Shown in pieces: positions 1 through 8,443 of a DNA stretch of 64,000 nucleotides. Every line of letters starts with the position of its first letter. The first letter of the stretch is position 1. The notes beneath the pieces are model-generated. The model searched no databases. It was not told where the DNA came from and saw nothing but the letters and a program-made list of their open reading frames with translations. Position numbers and translations under genes: made by a program. Where the stretch lies: NCBI RefSeq assembly GCF_000743525.1, contig NZ_JQGK01000015.1, positions 30,422 to 94,421 on the forward strand, given 5' to 3'. The DNA comes from Sulfurospirillum sp. SCADC. GTDB taxonomy: Bacteria; Campylobacterota; Campylobacteria; Campylobacterales; Sulfurospirillaceae.

Positions 1-412
1 CAATTTGGAGTTTTTAGATGCTTCCCCACTGGATCGAAGTTACATCAGGGTTCAACCTCAAAAACCCATCAATGCAACCCTCTTGATCAATAAAATTAAA
101 TTCATTGATGGCATGCTTGAGACGATCTCAGAGAGCTCTGTGGTTTTACATGTAAAGCTTGAGAATATTGAAAAAATCATTCACCAAGATTTTGTGGAAA
201 AAGAGTTTGATATCACCTTTCATATCCCCAGTGAAAAAGGCTTTTTAACGATGGTTTCCGCCAAAGCGACCATTTTTAGCATTATTAACGAAACCATTGT
301 GGTCAATCTTCAAACAAATACGTTTATGAAATCCAAACTAAAAGAGTACGTCTCCATGCGTCAAAATGCCCTTTTGGTGGACTTAAGGCAACAACTTAAA
401 CACATGAGCTAG
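1..412 (+). CDS. Partial PilZ-like protein (3' part only)
   Basis: Only the 3' part of this gene lies in the window. The frame is open to base 1, and the first possible start (TTG at 5) has no ribosome binding site, so the true start is upstream. The visible 135 residues carry an RxxxR motif (RSYIR) followed by strand-rich sequence with ISESS. This resembles a PilZ-type c-di-GMP-binding fold, but the second PilZ motif (D/NxSxxG) is not intact. An in-frame copy of the recurrent palindrome at 145-156 is read as Leu-His-Val-Lys. The PilZ assignment is tentative and the function is unknown. Confidence 0.5.
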   Translation, partial: NLEFLDASPLDRSYIRVQPQKPINATLLINKIKFIDGMLETISESSVVLHVKLENIEKIIHQDFVEKEFDITFHIPSEKGFLTMVSAKATIFSIINETIVVNLQTNTFMKSKLKEYVSMRQNALLVDLRQQLKHMS

Positions 413-450
413 CCAAACGTTCAGCATCTTTAGTAGATTTAAAGTGAACT

Positions 451-456
451 TATACT
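451..456 (+). promoter_or_regulatory. Likely -10 box of pit
   Basis: TATACT about 54 bases upstream of the preferred pit start codon is the best -10 candidate in this gap. No clear -35 box is visible, which is common in Campylobacterota. Confidence 0.4.
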
Positions 457-480
457 ACATTTCCCGCTTACACTAAAATC

Positions 481-496
481 ATTACAGATTGATTAC
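481..496 (-). promoter_or_regulatory. Pho-box-like site in the pit leader
   Basis: On the minus strand this reads GTAATCAATCTGTAAT, matching the box found at the pstS, phoU and olsF-like promoters (GTWACCANNTTGTAAT). Here it lies downstream of the likely pit -10 box and just before the ribosome binding site. That position suits repression rather than activation. PhoB repression of a pit gene is known in Sinorhizobium meliloti; its use here is inference. Confidence 0.45.
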
Positions 497-509
497 AAAA
501 AGGAAATGT

Positions 510-2117
510 ATGGAGTTAAAATCCATCAAAGATGTTCAAAAAGCTGAGGGATTCGGGCTCAATGACCTCATCAAACTTATCGGTGCTATCACGTTTATTC
601 TCCTTGTTATCTGGTATGTTTCCACTCTCTCCAATGACCTCCCCAACAAAAATATTCTGATCATCACCGCTATTTTTGGTGGATACATGGCGATCAACAT
701 TGGAGCCAATGATGTTGCCAACAACGTAGGGCCAGCCGTTGGGGCGCAAGCCATCACCATTTTTGGCGCGGTCATCATCGCGGCGATTTTTGAAGCAGCA
801 GGCTCACTTATCGCAGGGGGTGACGTTGTGGGCACCATCAAAAATGGCATCATTGACCCTAAAATGATTCACGATACCAACACCTTTATTTGGCTGATGA
901 TGGCGGCGTTACTCGCAGGGGCTATTTGGCTGAACCTTGCTACTGCTTTTGGCGCACCCGTTTCCACCACGCACGCGATTGTGGGAGGTGTAGCAGGTGC
1001 TGGTATTGCCGCAGCGGGATTTGATGTTGTGAACTGGTCTAAAATGGGTGAAATTGTCTTTAGTTGGGTGCTCTCACCCTTTCTGGGTGGCATTGTGGCG
1101 GCAGGATTTCTCTATTTTATCAAACAAACGGTTATCTACCAAGACAATATGCAAGAAGCAGCACGCAAAGTGGTGCCATGGATGATCGCCATTATGACCT
1201 GGTCTTTTGGTACCTACATCATCCTCAAAGGGGTTCAGCAGATTGTTAAAGTAAACTTTCTTACGGCTTCAGCCATCAGTTTTATTTTAGCGATCATCAC
1301 CTTTTTTCTTGTCAAATCCTCCATCGCACGCAAAGAAGAGATGCCCAATACCCGAGACTCCATCAACAGTTATTTCAATATTCCCCTTATCTTCTCCGCA
1401 GCCCTCTTAAGTTTTGCCCATGGCGCTAACGATGTCGCCAATGCCATTGGACCTTTAGCCGGTATTTACGATGCGTTGACAACTGGAAGTATCTCCTCGA
1501 CCGCAGGGATTCCGATTTGGGTGATGCTCCTTGGAGCTTCTGGTATTATCGTGGGACTTGGATTGTATGGACCACGTCTTATTAAAACCGTTGGCAGCGA
1601 GATCACGGAACTGGATCAAATTCGCGCGTTTTGTGTCGCGATGTCAGCAGCACTCACGGTCATCATCGCTTCGCAAATGGGGTTACCTGTCAGCTCAACC
1701 CACATTGCCGTAGGCGCTGTCTTTGGCGTGGGGTTTTTACGTGAATATTTGATGAAAGATCCCATTAAACTGACCGAAGAGGATCTGAAGCAACACAAAC
1801 TGGATGATGAGATGCAAAAGCTTGAAGAGTACAAACACTCACTTGAATCGCTTGGCAAACTCAAAAAAGTAGATCCTATCTTAGTCAAAACACTCATGAG
1901 TAAAATTAATGAAGAAAAGGCTATCATTAGCCATATTTATGAAGGTGAATTAGAACTGAGTAAAGTTGAGAAAAAAGCCATTAAAGCCGTTCGTAAACAT
2001 GAACTGGTCAAACGCTCTGCACTTAAAATGATCCTTGCGGCATGGCTCATTACGGTTCCTGCTTCTGCTCTTTTAGCCACTATATTTTACTTTATGATTC
2101 GAGGAATGCTGCTGTAG
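510..2117 (+). CDS. pit: PiT-family inorganic phosphate transporter
   Basis: Low-affinity phosphate permease of the inner membrane (PiT family, about 535 residues). It has the two family signatures, one in each half: GANDVANNVGPAVG near the N-terminus and GANDVANAIGPLAG after the central loop. About ten hydrophobic segments and a charged C-terminal cytoplasmic stretch before a last membrane helix are visible. The start is placed at ATG 510, which follows AAGGA at a good distance; the longer frame from TTG 489 would overlap a Pho-box-like site and lacks a ribosome binding site. Together with pstSCAB and an NptA-like gene, this is one of three phosphate uptake systems in the window. Confidence 0.93.
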   Translation: MELKSIKDVQKAEGFGLNDLIKLIGAITFILLVIWYVSTLSNDLPNKNILIITAIFGGYMAINIGANDVANNVGPAVGAQAITIFGAVIIAAIFEAAGSLIAGGDVVGTIKNGIIDPKMIHDTNTFIWLMMAALLAGAIWLNLATAFGAPVSTTHAIVGGVAGAGIAAAGFDVVNWSKMGEIVFSWVLSPFLGGIVAAGFLYFIKQTVIYQDNMQEAARKVVPWMIAIMTWSFGTYIILKGVQQIVKVNFLTASAISFILAIITFFLVKSSIARKEEMPNTRDSINSYFNIPLIFSAALLSFAHGANDVANAIGPLAGIYDALTTGSISSTAGIPIWVMLLGASGIIVGLGLYGPRLIKTVGSEITELDQIRAFCVAMSAALTVIIASQMGLPVSSTHIAVGAVFGVGFLREYLMKDPIKLTEEDLKQHKLDDEMQKLEEYKHSLESLGKLKKVDPILVKTLMSKINEEKAIISHIYEGELELSKVEKKAIKAVRKHELVKRSALKMILAAWLITVPASALLATIFYFMIRGMLL

Positions 2118-2128
2118 TTTTTGAAGGC

Positions 2129-2182
2129 TTCGTACGTTAGGTACGAACTCTTCTCTCTATTTTATCCCTAGTCTTTACTAGG
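2129..2182. terminator. Two small hairpins after pit
   Basis: TTCGTAC/GTACGAA (7-bp stem, 5-base loop, 2129-2147) and CCTAGT/ACTAGG (6-bp stem, 4-base loop, 2167-2182) follow pit. Only pyrimidine-rich sequence, not a clean T-run, lies between them, so termination is plausible but unproven. Confidence 0.35.
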
Positions 2183-2187
2183 CAATG

Positions 2188-2199
2188 TTTACATGTAAA
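2188..2199. repeat. TTTACATGTAAA palindrome, pit/helicase gap
   Basis: A perfect 12-base copy of the recurrent palindrome lies upstream of the helicase gene. It is the first intergenic copy in the window. Confidence 0.85.
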
Positions 2200-2228
2200 A
2201 CTCTGTTAAGATCACCTCCTGTGACACA

Positions 2229-3506
2229 ATGAACAACCCAAAAGGAAACCCAAAATCAATGTTATTTTCAGATTTAAAACTTAATGCCTCTCTTCTCAAA
2301 GCGATTCACGATGAAGGCTATACGACCCCAACACCCGTGCAAGAAAAAGCGATTCCCTCCATATTAGAGGGTCGCGACATGCTTGCAGGTGCGCAAACGG
2401 GTACGGGAAAAACCGCTGGTTTTACCCTGCCCATTTTAGAACTTCTCTCCCAAAAACCCCATAACAAAGCCAGACCCATTTTGCGTGTGCTCATCTTAAC
2501 ACCCACGAGAGAACTTGCCGCGCAAGTGCAAGAGAGTGTCAAAGCGTATGGCAAATACCTTCCGTATAAAAGTGCGGTCATCTTTGGAGGGGTGAGCATT
2601 AACCCTCAAATTCAGATGTTGCGTTCTGGCATCGACATTTTGGTTGCAACCCCTGGGCGTTTACTCGACCACGTTTCCCAAGGTACGATTGATCTGAAGC
2701 ACGTTGAAACCTTAGTCCTCGATGAAGCCGATCGTATGCTCGATATGGGCTTTATCAAAGATATTCGCCGTGTGATTTCGTTACTTCCAACCAAGCGTCA
2801 AAATCTCCTTTTTTCAGCAACCTACTCCGATGAGATCAAAAAACTCTGCCAATCGATCTTGAAAAATCCGGTCATCGTCGAAGTAGCGCGTCGCAATACA
2901 TCGAGTGAACTCGTGAACCAACGTGTGATTATGGTCGATTGCAAGCGTAAAACTGCCCTGCTTGCCAAGCTGATTCAGGAGAATAAATGGGAGCAGCTTT
3001 TGGTTTTTACGAGAACCAAACACCATGCAAACAAAGTCTCTGAATACCTTGCGAAGATCAACATCAGCTCTGCGGCAATTCATGGCAATAAAAGCCAAGG
3101 TGCTCGTACCAAAGCGCTCGCTGATTTTAAAAATGGCTCGGTCAAAGTGCTCGTCGCAACCGACATCGCCGCACGTGGGCTCGACATCGACCAACTCCCA
3201 CACGTCATCAATCTTGAACTGCCTAACATTGCGGAAGATTACGTTCACCGCATCGGACGAACCGGACGTGCGGGCAACAATGGCGAAGCGATTTCCCTCG
3301 TGTGTGTCGATGAGCATGAGTACCTTGCAGGCATTGAAAAACTGATCAACCGTAAGTTTAAACGTGAAATCATCGAAGGATTTGAGCCCAATCCTGACAT
3401 TAAAGCAGAACCGATTCAACAAGGGCGTGGCTCAAAACCCCAAGGTCAACCGCGTCGCAGGGAGAATGCCCCTCGTGAATACGTCGAGAAAAGAAGAAAC
3501 AGGTAA
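2229..3506 (+). CDS. rhlE: DEAD-box RNA helicase, RhlE type
   Basis: ATP-dependent RNA helicase of 425 residues, expected to act in RNA folding, ribosome assembly or RNA decay. The order of motifs is canonical: Q motif ([12 protein letters not shown]), Walker [21 protein letters not shown] ([13 protein letters not shown]), SAT (FSATYS), then the second RecA-like domain with ARGLDID and [11 protein letters not shown] short basic tail rich in Arg, Lys, Pro and Gly follows (residues about 395-425). The ATG at 2259 may be the true start, because an AAAGGA lies 12 bases before it and the homologous region begins there. The stop is four bases before the next gene. Confidence 0.93.
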   Translation: MNNPKGNPKSMLFSDLKLNASLLKAIHDEGYTTPTPVQEKAIPSILEGRDMLAGAQTGTGKTAGFTLPILELLSQKPHNKARPILRVLILTPTRELAAQVQESVKAYGKYLPYKSAVIFGGVSINPQIQMLRSGIDILVATPGRLLDHVSQGTIDLKHVETLVLDEADRMLDMGFIKDIRRVISLLPTKRQNLLFSATYSDEIKKLCQSILKNPVIVEVARRNTSSELVNQRVIMVDCKRKTALLAKLIQENKWEQLLVFTRTKHHANKVSEYLAKINISSAAIHGNKSQGARTKALADFKNGSVKVLVATDIAARGLDIDQLPHVINLELPNIAEDYVHRIGRTGRAGNNGEAISLVCVDEHEYLAGIEKLINRKFKREIIEGFEPNPDIKAEPIQQGRGSKPQGQPRRRENAPREYVEKRRNR

Positions 3507-3510
3507 GCCA

Positions 3511-3954
3511 ATGATCTACGTTGACGCCGATGCTTTTCCCAACGCGCTTAAAGAGATTTTGCTTCGTGCAGTCTTTAAGCGTAACATTACCACCCATTTT
3601 GTGGCAAATAAAAAAATACCCTTGCAAAATTCGCCGCTACTTTCAATGATCATCGTCTCCCAAGGTGCCGATGAAGCCGATCACTACATCGTCGAACACG
3701 CAGAGGAAGGCGACTTGGTGATCACCGCAGACATTCCCCTAGCCGACAGACTGGTGAGCAAAGGGGTGATTGCGCTTGATCCACGCGGCACGATTTACGA
3801 TGAAAGCAACATCAAAAGCTTACTTGCGATGCGCAATTTAATGCAAGAACTCCGCGATGCAGGTGAAATCACCGGTGGTCCTAGTGCGATTGGTGAAAAA
3901 CAAAAGCGAGCCTTCGCCGATGCGCTCAATGCGCTCTTGCAAAAGCGACAATAG
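3511..3954 (+). CDS. yaiI: YaiI/YqxD family protein (DUF188)
   Basis: Protein of 147 residues of the UPF0178/DUF188 family (YaiI, YqxD), which has a PIN-like fold and no established role. It starts MIYVDADAFP and contains GADEADHYI and DLVITADIPLADRLV, which are typical of the family, and ends in a GGPSAIGEKQKRAFADALNALL segment. ATG 3511 is chosen because AGG lies seven bases upstream and the conserved N-terminus starts there. A much longer frame from 3364 overlaps the helicase and is not needed. It is probably co-transcribed with the helicase. Confidence 0.88.
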   Translation: MIYVDADAFPNALKEILLRAVFKRNITTHFVANKKIPLQNSPLLSMIIVSQGADEADHYIVEHAEEGDLVITADIPLADRLVSKGVIALDPRGTIYDESNIKSLLAMRNLMQELRDAGEITGGPSAIGEKQKRAFADALNALLQKRQ

Positions 3955-3955
3955 A

Positions 3956-3967
3956 TTTACATGTAAA
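3956..3967. repeat. TTTACATGTAAA palindrome between convergent genes
   Basis: A perfect copy sits in the 17-base gap between the stop codons of the YaiI gene and the convergent sensor-like gene. Confidence 0.88.
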
Positions 3968-3971
3968 ACGT

Positions 3972-4925
3972 TTAAGTGCCTTTGCGTTTGAAAAAGAGCA
4001 GTGTGATCATCCCAGCACAAAAGCTGACGATACAGAAGATGAACAGCGAAAATTTTGAAACCCAAGAGGCGTCCATCAGCTCATTCATCCCCTCTTTGGT
4101 TTGCGTCTTTTCTATGAGGCTGCTCAAGGTCTGCGCATTTTCATTCATTCGAGGAAGCAGCTCATCAAAGGTTGTGCTCAAGATGGCTTTTTTTGCCTGT
4201 GAATTGCGTGCGATCTGCTCGAACCCTTGGGCGTAGAGAGCAAATGCCTCTTTAAAGAGTTTGATGCGTTTGAGGCTCTCTTTATTGTCCACAACCACTT
4301 CAATTTTGTTAGCATGTTTTTCGATCTCATCTTTAAGCTCTTTGATGCGAATGAGGAAAAAGTCGTTGTTGTTGAGCATAAAAGAGGTCACAGAAATTTT
4401 ATACTTTAAAAGAGCGTCCAGCAAGTATGCTGCGCTGTTGCCGCTCATCGGGTCATTGTCCATAAACGATTGAAACAGAATTTTGTTGGGGTGCTCTTCT
4501 AAAAGGGTGTTGTATTTTGCAAACACTGAGCCTTCAATATTCGCATTCTCCTTCTCTAGTGGTACGATCCTTTTAAACGATTGCTCGTACGTTTTCAGAT
4601 CACTGATCAAAGCGCTTACGCCTTTTTGCATCGCACTGCTTTGACGCACTAAAGGCTCTTGGCTAAGCTTGGTTAAGCTCTCAGCCAATTTCGCAGCTTC
4701 CGCATCAAAATCACGCAGGTATTTATCATCTTGCACCATCAAATACTCTTTGATGTCCAACTTCAGACGCATAATGCTAGGATTGATGGCATGGATGTTC
4801 GCTTCACTTTGATACAGTGCAGGGGCTGAAATGCCTTGGCTTGGAAGCAAAAACTGAACGATGACACTGCTCGCGAGAAGAAAGCTGAGCAAGAGAAGTA
4901 GTTGCAGGGGAGAAAAACGATTCAC
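3972..4925 (-). CDS. Sensor-only membrane protein with helical periplasmic domain
   Basis: Protein of 317 residues with an N-terminal membrane helix (about residues 7-27), about 250 residues of mainly alpha-helical periplasmic sequence, and a second membrane helix (FSLFIFCIVSFCAGMITLLF) ending in KRKGT. The layout matches the ligand-binding half of a chemoreceptor or kinase with a four-helix or HBM-like domain. The protein ends exactly where a HAMP domain would begin, so no signalling domain is present. GTG 4925 is preferred as start because AAGGA precedes it by six bases; the longer frame from 4967 runs into a dispersed repeat. It could be a truncated receptor or a stand-alone partner protein. 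Confidence 0.6.
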   Translation of the reverse strand: MNRFSPLQLLLLLSFLLASSVIVQFLLPSQGISAPALYQSEANIHAINPSIMRLKLDIKEYLMVQDDKYLRDFDAEAAKLAESLTKLSQEPLVRQSSAMQKGVSALISDLKTYEQSFKRIVPLEKENANIEGSVFAKYNTLLEEHPNKILFQSFMDNDPMSGNSAAYLLDALLKYKISVTSFMLNNNDFFLIRIKELKDEIEKHANKIEVVVDNKESLKRIKLFKEAFALYAQGFEQIARNSQAKKAILSTTFDELLPRMNENAQTLSSLIEKTQTKEGMNELMDASWVSKFSLFIFCIVSFCAGMITLLFFKRKGT

Positions 4926-4940
4926 AGGTATTCCTTCATG

Positions 4941-5043
4941 AGAGTTCTTCCAAAACTCTTTACACATCTTTAAAGCAAAGCTCTAAAGACTACGCTAACA
5001 CTGGGTTCTCCTTGGCGGAGTGCCCACGCACCTTGGGTGCTTT
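4941..5043 (+). repeat. Dispersed hairpin repeat, copy A
   Basis: About 100 bases that align closely with the complement of 42609-42712. Shared blocks include CTTTAAAGCAAAGCT, ACTACGCTAACACTGGGTT and CCTTGGCGGA. A small GCACC/GGTGC hairpin followed by T-rich sequence ends the copy. It belongs to the ACTACGCTARC family also seen at about 56.9 and 61.9 kb. Confidence 0.7.
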
Positions 5044-5045
5044 TT

Positions 5046-5073
5046 CTTCGTGCAAAATGAGTTTTGCACGAAG
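5046..5073. terminator. Strong hairpin downstream of pstB
   Basis: Perfect 12-bp stem (CTTCGTGCAAAA / TTTTGCACGAAG) with a TGAG loop, 45 bases past the pstB stop codon. It is probably the 3' end of the pst transcript or an RNA stability element. The U-tract on the minus strand is not clean. Confidence 0.55.
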
Positions 5074-5076
5074 TCT

Positions 5077-5111
5077 ATTACATGTAAAGCCTAAAGCGCT
5101 TTACATGTAAG
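5077..5111. repeat. Pair of TTACATGTAA palindromes after pstB
   Basis: Two copies, ATTACATGTAAA at 5077-5088 and TTTACATGTAAG at 5100-5111, with centres 23 bases apart (about two helical turns). A second close pair occurs at 47196-47229. Confidence 0.85.
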
Positions 5112-5117
5112 CGCTAT

Positions 5118-5942
5118 TTATCCAAAGCGTCCTGTGATGTAGTCTTCTGTTTTCTTCTCTTTAGGGTTAACAAAGAGTGTTTTAGCATCACTGTATTCGA
5201 TGAGATTGCCCATGTGAAAAAACGCAGTGTAGTCTGCGATACGCGCTGCTTGTTGCATGTTGTGCGTCACGATAACGATCGTGTAATTTTTCTTGAGATC
5301 CAGCATCAAGTTTTCAATCTTCTCCGTTGAAATTGGATCAAGTGCAGAGGTTGGCTCATCCATCAAGATGACATCGGGTTCAACCGCAATCGCACGTGCG
5401 ATACACAAACGTTGTTGCTGTCCGCCTGAGAGTGCTGTTCCTGGATCTCTCAGTTTATCTTTAACCTCTTCCCAAAGGTTAGCACCTTTTAAAGAGCGCT
5501 CAACAAGTTCATCGCACTCTTTGCCTTTTTTCACGATGTCGTGCATCAAAGGAGCATATGCGATGTTTTCATAGATGCTTTTAGGAAAAGGATTGGGTTG
5601 TTGAAACACCATACCAACGCGTTTTCGAACCGCAACCACGTCGATGTCTTTATCGTATACATCGTGTCCATCAATGCCGATAAACCCCTCGACCCTACAG
5701 TTAGGAACCAAGTCATTCATACGGTTGATGCAGCGTAAAAATGTAGACTTACCACAACCACTCGGTCCTATGAGGGCTGTGATTTTTTTTGTGTAAATAT
5801 CCATATTAATGCTATTGAGGGCTTGTTTATCGCCGTAAAAAAGATCGAGGTTTTTGACCTCTATTTTGATACTCTCTGCAATTTCAGGAGTCTCATCACG
5901 ATCGTTAAAGGTTGTGTGAATAAAACCATTTTCCATTGTCAT
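5118..5942 (-). CDS. pstB: Phosphate ABC transporter ATP-binding protein
   Basis: ATPase subunit of the high-affinity phosphate importer PstSCAB, about 274 residues, bound to the cytoplasmic face of PstAC. It has Walker [10 protein letters not shown], a Q-loop (VFQQPNPFP), the signature LSGGQQQR and Walker [13 protein letters not shown], followed by the switch histidine in VTHNMQQ. The [10 protein letters not shown] stretch is typical of PstB. ATG 5942 overlaps the pstA stop (TAATG), pointing to translational coupling; a GTG two codons upstream is possible. It is the last gene of the operon and is followed by a strong hairpin. Confidence 0.95.
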   Translation of the reverse strand: MTMENGFIHTTFNDRDETPEIAESIKIEVKNLDLFYGDKQALNSINMDIYTKKITALIGPSGCGKSTFLRCINRMNDLVPNCRVEGFIGIDGHDVYDKDIDVVAVRKRVGMVFQQPNPFPKSIYENIAYAPLMHDIVKKGKECDELVERSLKGANLWEEVKDKLRDPGTALSGGQQQRLCIARAIAVEPDVILMDEPTSALDPISTEKIENLMLDLKKNYTIVIVTHNMQQAARIADYTAFFHMGNLIEYSDAKTLFVNPKEKKTEDYITGRFG

Positions 5943-7114
5943 TACCACTTTCTTTCAAATTTTTTTCTAAGGTACACGGCGCCAGCATTCATCGAAAGAA
6001 GTACCGCTAAAAGAACGATGATACCTGCAGCAGTACGCTCCAAGTAGGCTTTTTCAGGCATGCCCGCCCATGTAAAGATTTGTGCAGGAAGCACGGTAGC
6101 AGCGTCGGTAAAACTCGTCGCCGCATCGGGAACAAACGCGATCATACCGACAATAATCAAAGGTGCCGTCTCGCCCAAAGCATGTGCAATGGAGATGATG
6201 GAGCCTGTCATAATGCCTGGCATCGCCAACGGTAAAACATGATCTCGCACGATCTGCCATTTGGTCAATCCCAGACCAAAACCTGCTTGGCGAATGCTTG
6301 CAGGAACGGATTTGAGGGATGCTTTAGAGCTTACGATGATGACCGGCAGACACATGAGCGCTAAGGTCATACCGCCTACCAACGGTGAGCTTCTAGGAAC
6401 CCCAAAGAAGTTGATAAAAATTGCCAAGCCTAAAAGACCAAACAAAATAGAAGGAATCGCGGCAAGGTTATTGATATTCACCTCAATGATCTGTGTCCAG
6501 CGATTATCCGGAGCAAACTCTTCAAGGTAAATGGCAGTCATGACACCGATGGGAAACGCGATCAACATCGTGACGATAATGGTCATTACCGTTCCAATGA
6601 TGGAAGAGTAGATACCTGAATTTTCAGGGATTTTTGAATCACCTGTGGTGAGAAAAATGGTGTTGAATTTTAGTTCAACGAACCCTTTTTCTTTGAGTTC
6701 ATCCACATAATCACGATCATTTTGTTTCGTGCGTGACTCTTTGCCTTTGACGTATTGGTCGACCTCAGAGTTGGCGAGTACCCAGTGTTCCCTAGTCGTA
6801 TTCATCCATGTTGGATTTTGCTTGACTTCGCTAGGAAGATCTCTAAGCCATGCGCGACTGGCGATTTTAAGGTTTTTACCCTTCACCGCAGCATAAGGAT
6901 TTTCCACAGTTTCTTCATTGATGGTCACTTCCATCTTGACGTAGGTTTGAAAAAAGGCAGGGTAGCCCGATCTGCCTAAATCCACCAAAAAAAAGATCAA
7001 AAAAGAGACAGAAAAGACAATCGCCATAATCGTCGCCCCTTTAAAAAGAGCTGCTTTTTGGTTACGTCTTTTGATCTGTGGTATGTAAAAATAGTTGTCG
7101 TTTTGCTCTTTCAT
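5942..7114 (-). CDS. pstA: Phosphate ABC transporter permease PstA
   Basis: Inner-membrane permease subunit of 390 residues. After the first membrane helix comes an unusually long soluble insert (about residues 55-165, rich in Lys, Glu and Asn) before the ABC permease core. The core contains the EAA-type loop ([24 protein letters not shown]) that contacts PstB. The start has AAGGG five bases before the ATG. It lies nine bases after pstC. The periplasmic insert is longer than in E. coli PstA, as is often the case in Campylobacterota. Confidence 0.93.
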   Translation of the reverse strand: MKEQNDNYFYIPQIKRRNQKAALFKGATIMAIVFSVSFLIFFLVDLGRSGYPAFFQTYVKMEVTINEETVENPYAAVKGKNLKIASRAWLRDLPSEVKQNPTWMNTTREHWVLANSEVDQYVKGKESRTKQNDRDYVDELKEKGFVELKFNTIFLTTGDSKIPENSGIYSSIIGTVMTIIVTMLIAFPIGVMTAIYLEEFAPDNRWTQIIEVNINNLAAIPSILFGLLGLAIFINFFGVPRSSPLVGGMTLALMCLPVIIVSSKASLKSVPASIRQAGFGLGLTKWQIVRDHVLPLAMPGIMTGSIISIAHALGETAPLIIVGMIAFVPDAATSFTDAATVLPAQIFTWAGMPEKAYLERTAAGIIVLLAVLLSMNAGAVYLRKKFERKW

Positions 7115-7123
7115 ATCTGCCCT

Positions 7124-8380
7124 TTAAAGCGTTGAAACTTTGTATTTTCGGTGGAACTTACGAATAGTGCTGACCGAGATAATGTTAATCACCAACGTCA
7201 CCACAAAAAGCACCAAACCCAGCGCAAAAGCGGAGAGGGTTAGTGGGTTGTTAAACTCTTGATCGCCTGTGAGCGATTCAACGATTTTAACCGTAACGGT
7301 CGTCATATCTTCGAGTGGATTCCACGTTAAGTTTGGTCTTAGTCCTGCTGCCATAACAACGATCATTGTCTCTCCAAGGGCACGTGAAATACCAAGAAGG
7401 ATCGAAGCGATGATACCGGGCATTGCAGAAGGTAATACAACAAAACGAATCGTCTCTGCTTTGTTCATTCCCAGCGCATACGCACCATTGCGCATATTTT
7501 GAGGGACAGAACTGATGACATCATCAGAGAGCGAAGAGATAAACGGGATAATCATAATACCCATAATAATGCCTGAAGAGAGCGCATTTTGATACTGTGC
7601 TTCGATGCCAAACACCGCAAAGATTTTGACGATAAGGGGAGCAACCGTAAGAGCAGCAAAAAAGCCATACACAACGGTTGGAATACCTGCAAGTATCTCT
7701 AAAAAAGGCTTCACTTGAGATCTGATGCGTGGGGTTGCATACTCCGACATAAAGATCGCAGAAAGCAGTCCCATCGGAATCGCTACGACCATTGCAATAG
7801 CGGTGATGTAAAAGGTTCCTGCAAAAATAGGTACGGCACCAAATTTTGCCTCCGCTGCATTCGCATCTGCCCTACCAGCACCTTCTAAAAAGGCGGTATC
7901 GGGGGACCACTCTAAGCCAAAGATGAAGTGAAAAAAGCTTTGCATCTGGAAGAAATGAAGCGCTTCAAAGATGATAGAGAGCAAGATACCAAAGGTTGTC
8001 AACACCGAAACCAAGGAAGCGGTGAAGAGCATTCCCTTAATCAAATCTTCTACCAAGTCGCGCGCTTTGGTCGTACCTTGGATATTTTTAACCAAGAGTC
8101 CAAGGGTGAGTGCTCCCACACCAAGGGCTGCTGCTAAAAGCATCGTTGGAGGAATGGCGTGAACGCCAAAAAGATATAAAAATACTCCACAAACTCCAAC
8201 CGTAATGATAGGAAGTCCTGTATAAAGAGCTCCAAACCAACCGTACTGGTCAGGTTGAGAATGCATTTTAATACCTTGTGAACGAATCGTGATGGCTTTT
8301 TGTCGACCTAAAACGTAACCTAAAAACATCAGTGGAAAGAGTCCACCAAAAAAGATAAGATAGAGTGTTTGCGTACTCAC
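7124..8380 (-). CDS. pstC: Phosphate ABC transporter permease PstC
   Basis: Second permease subunit (418 residues). The EAA-type loop is NMRNGAYALGMNKAETIRFVVLPSAMPGI, and three extra N-terminal membrane helices precede the conserved permease domain. It starts at GTG 8380 with AAGGA five bases upstream. A hairpin at 8404-8424 separates it from pstS, a common way to give the binding protein a higher level than the membrane subunits. Confidence 0.92.
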   Translation of the reverse strand: MSTQTLYLIFFGGLFPLMFLGYVLGRQKAITIRSQGIKMHSQPDQYGWFGALYTGLPIITVGVCGVFLYLFGVHAIPPTMLLAAALGVGALTLGLLVKNIQGTTKARDLVEDLIKGMLFTASLVSVLTTFGILLSIIFEALHFFQMQSFFHFIFGLEWSPDTAFLEGAGRADANAAEAKFGAVPIFAGTFYITAIAMVVAIPMGLLSAIFMSEYATPRIRSQVKPFLEILAGIPTVVYGFFAALTVAPLIVKIFAVFGIEAQYQNALSSGIIMGIMIIPFISSLSDDVISSVPQNMRNGAYALGMNKAETIRFVVLPSAMPGIIASILLGISRALGETMIVVMAAGLRPNLTWNPLEDMTTVTVKIVESLTGDQEFNNPLTLSAFALGLVLFVVTLVINIISVSTIRKFHRKYKVSTL

Positions 8381-8403
8381 CAGAGTCCTTTTAAAAGAGG
8401 TGC

Positions 8404-8424
8404 GAGAGGCTCTAAAAGCCTCTC
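8404..8424. promoter_or_regulatory. Intercistronic hairpin between pstS and pstC
   Basis: Perfect 8-bp stem GAGAGGCT/AGCCTCTC with a 5-base loop in the 63-base pstS-pstC gap. It probably stabilises the pstS 3' end or causes partial termination. One palindrome copy (8431-8442) lies beside it. Confidence 0.6.
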
Positions 8425-8430
8425 ATCGGT

Positions 8431-8442
8431 TTTACATGTAAG
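8431..8442. repeat. TTTACATGTAAG palindrome after pstS
   Basis: An 11-of-12 copy of the palindrome (intact 10-base core) directly after the pstS stop codon. Confidence 0.8.
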
Positions 8443-8443
8443 C

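Noticed and set aside
489..509. TTG start for pit
   Set aside because: The seven extra codons overlap the Pho-like box and have no ribosome binding site; ATG 510 has AAGGA.
2814..3422. 202-codon minus-strand ORF opposite the helicase gene
   Set aside because: It is fully covered by a well-conserved DEAD-box helicase on the other strand and has no recognisable domains; an antisense shadow.
4926..4967. Longer start of the sensor-only membrane protein
   Set aside because: The 14 extra residues lie in dispersed repeat copy A and lack a ribosome binding site, while GTG 4925 has one.
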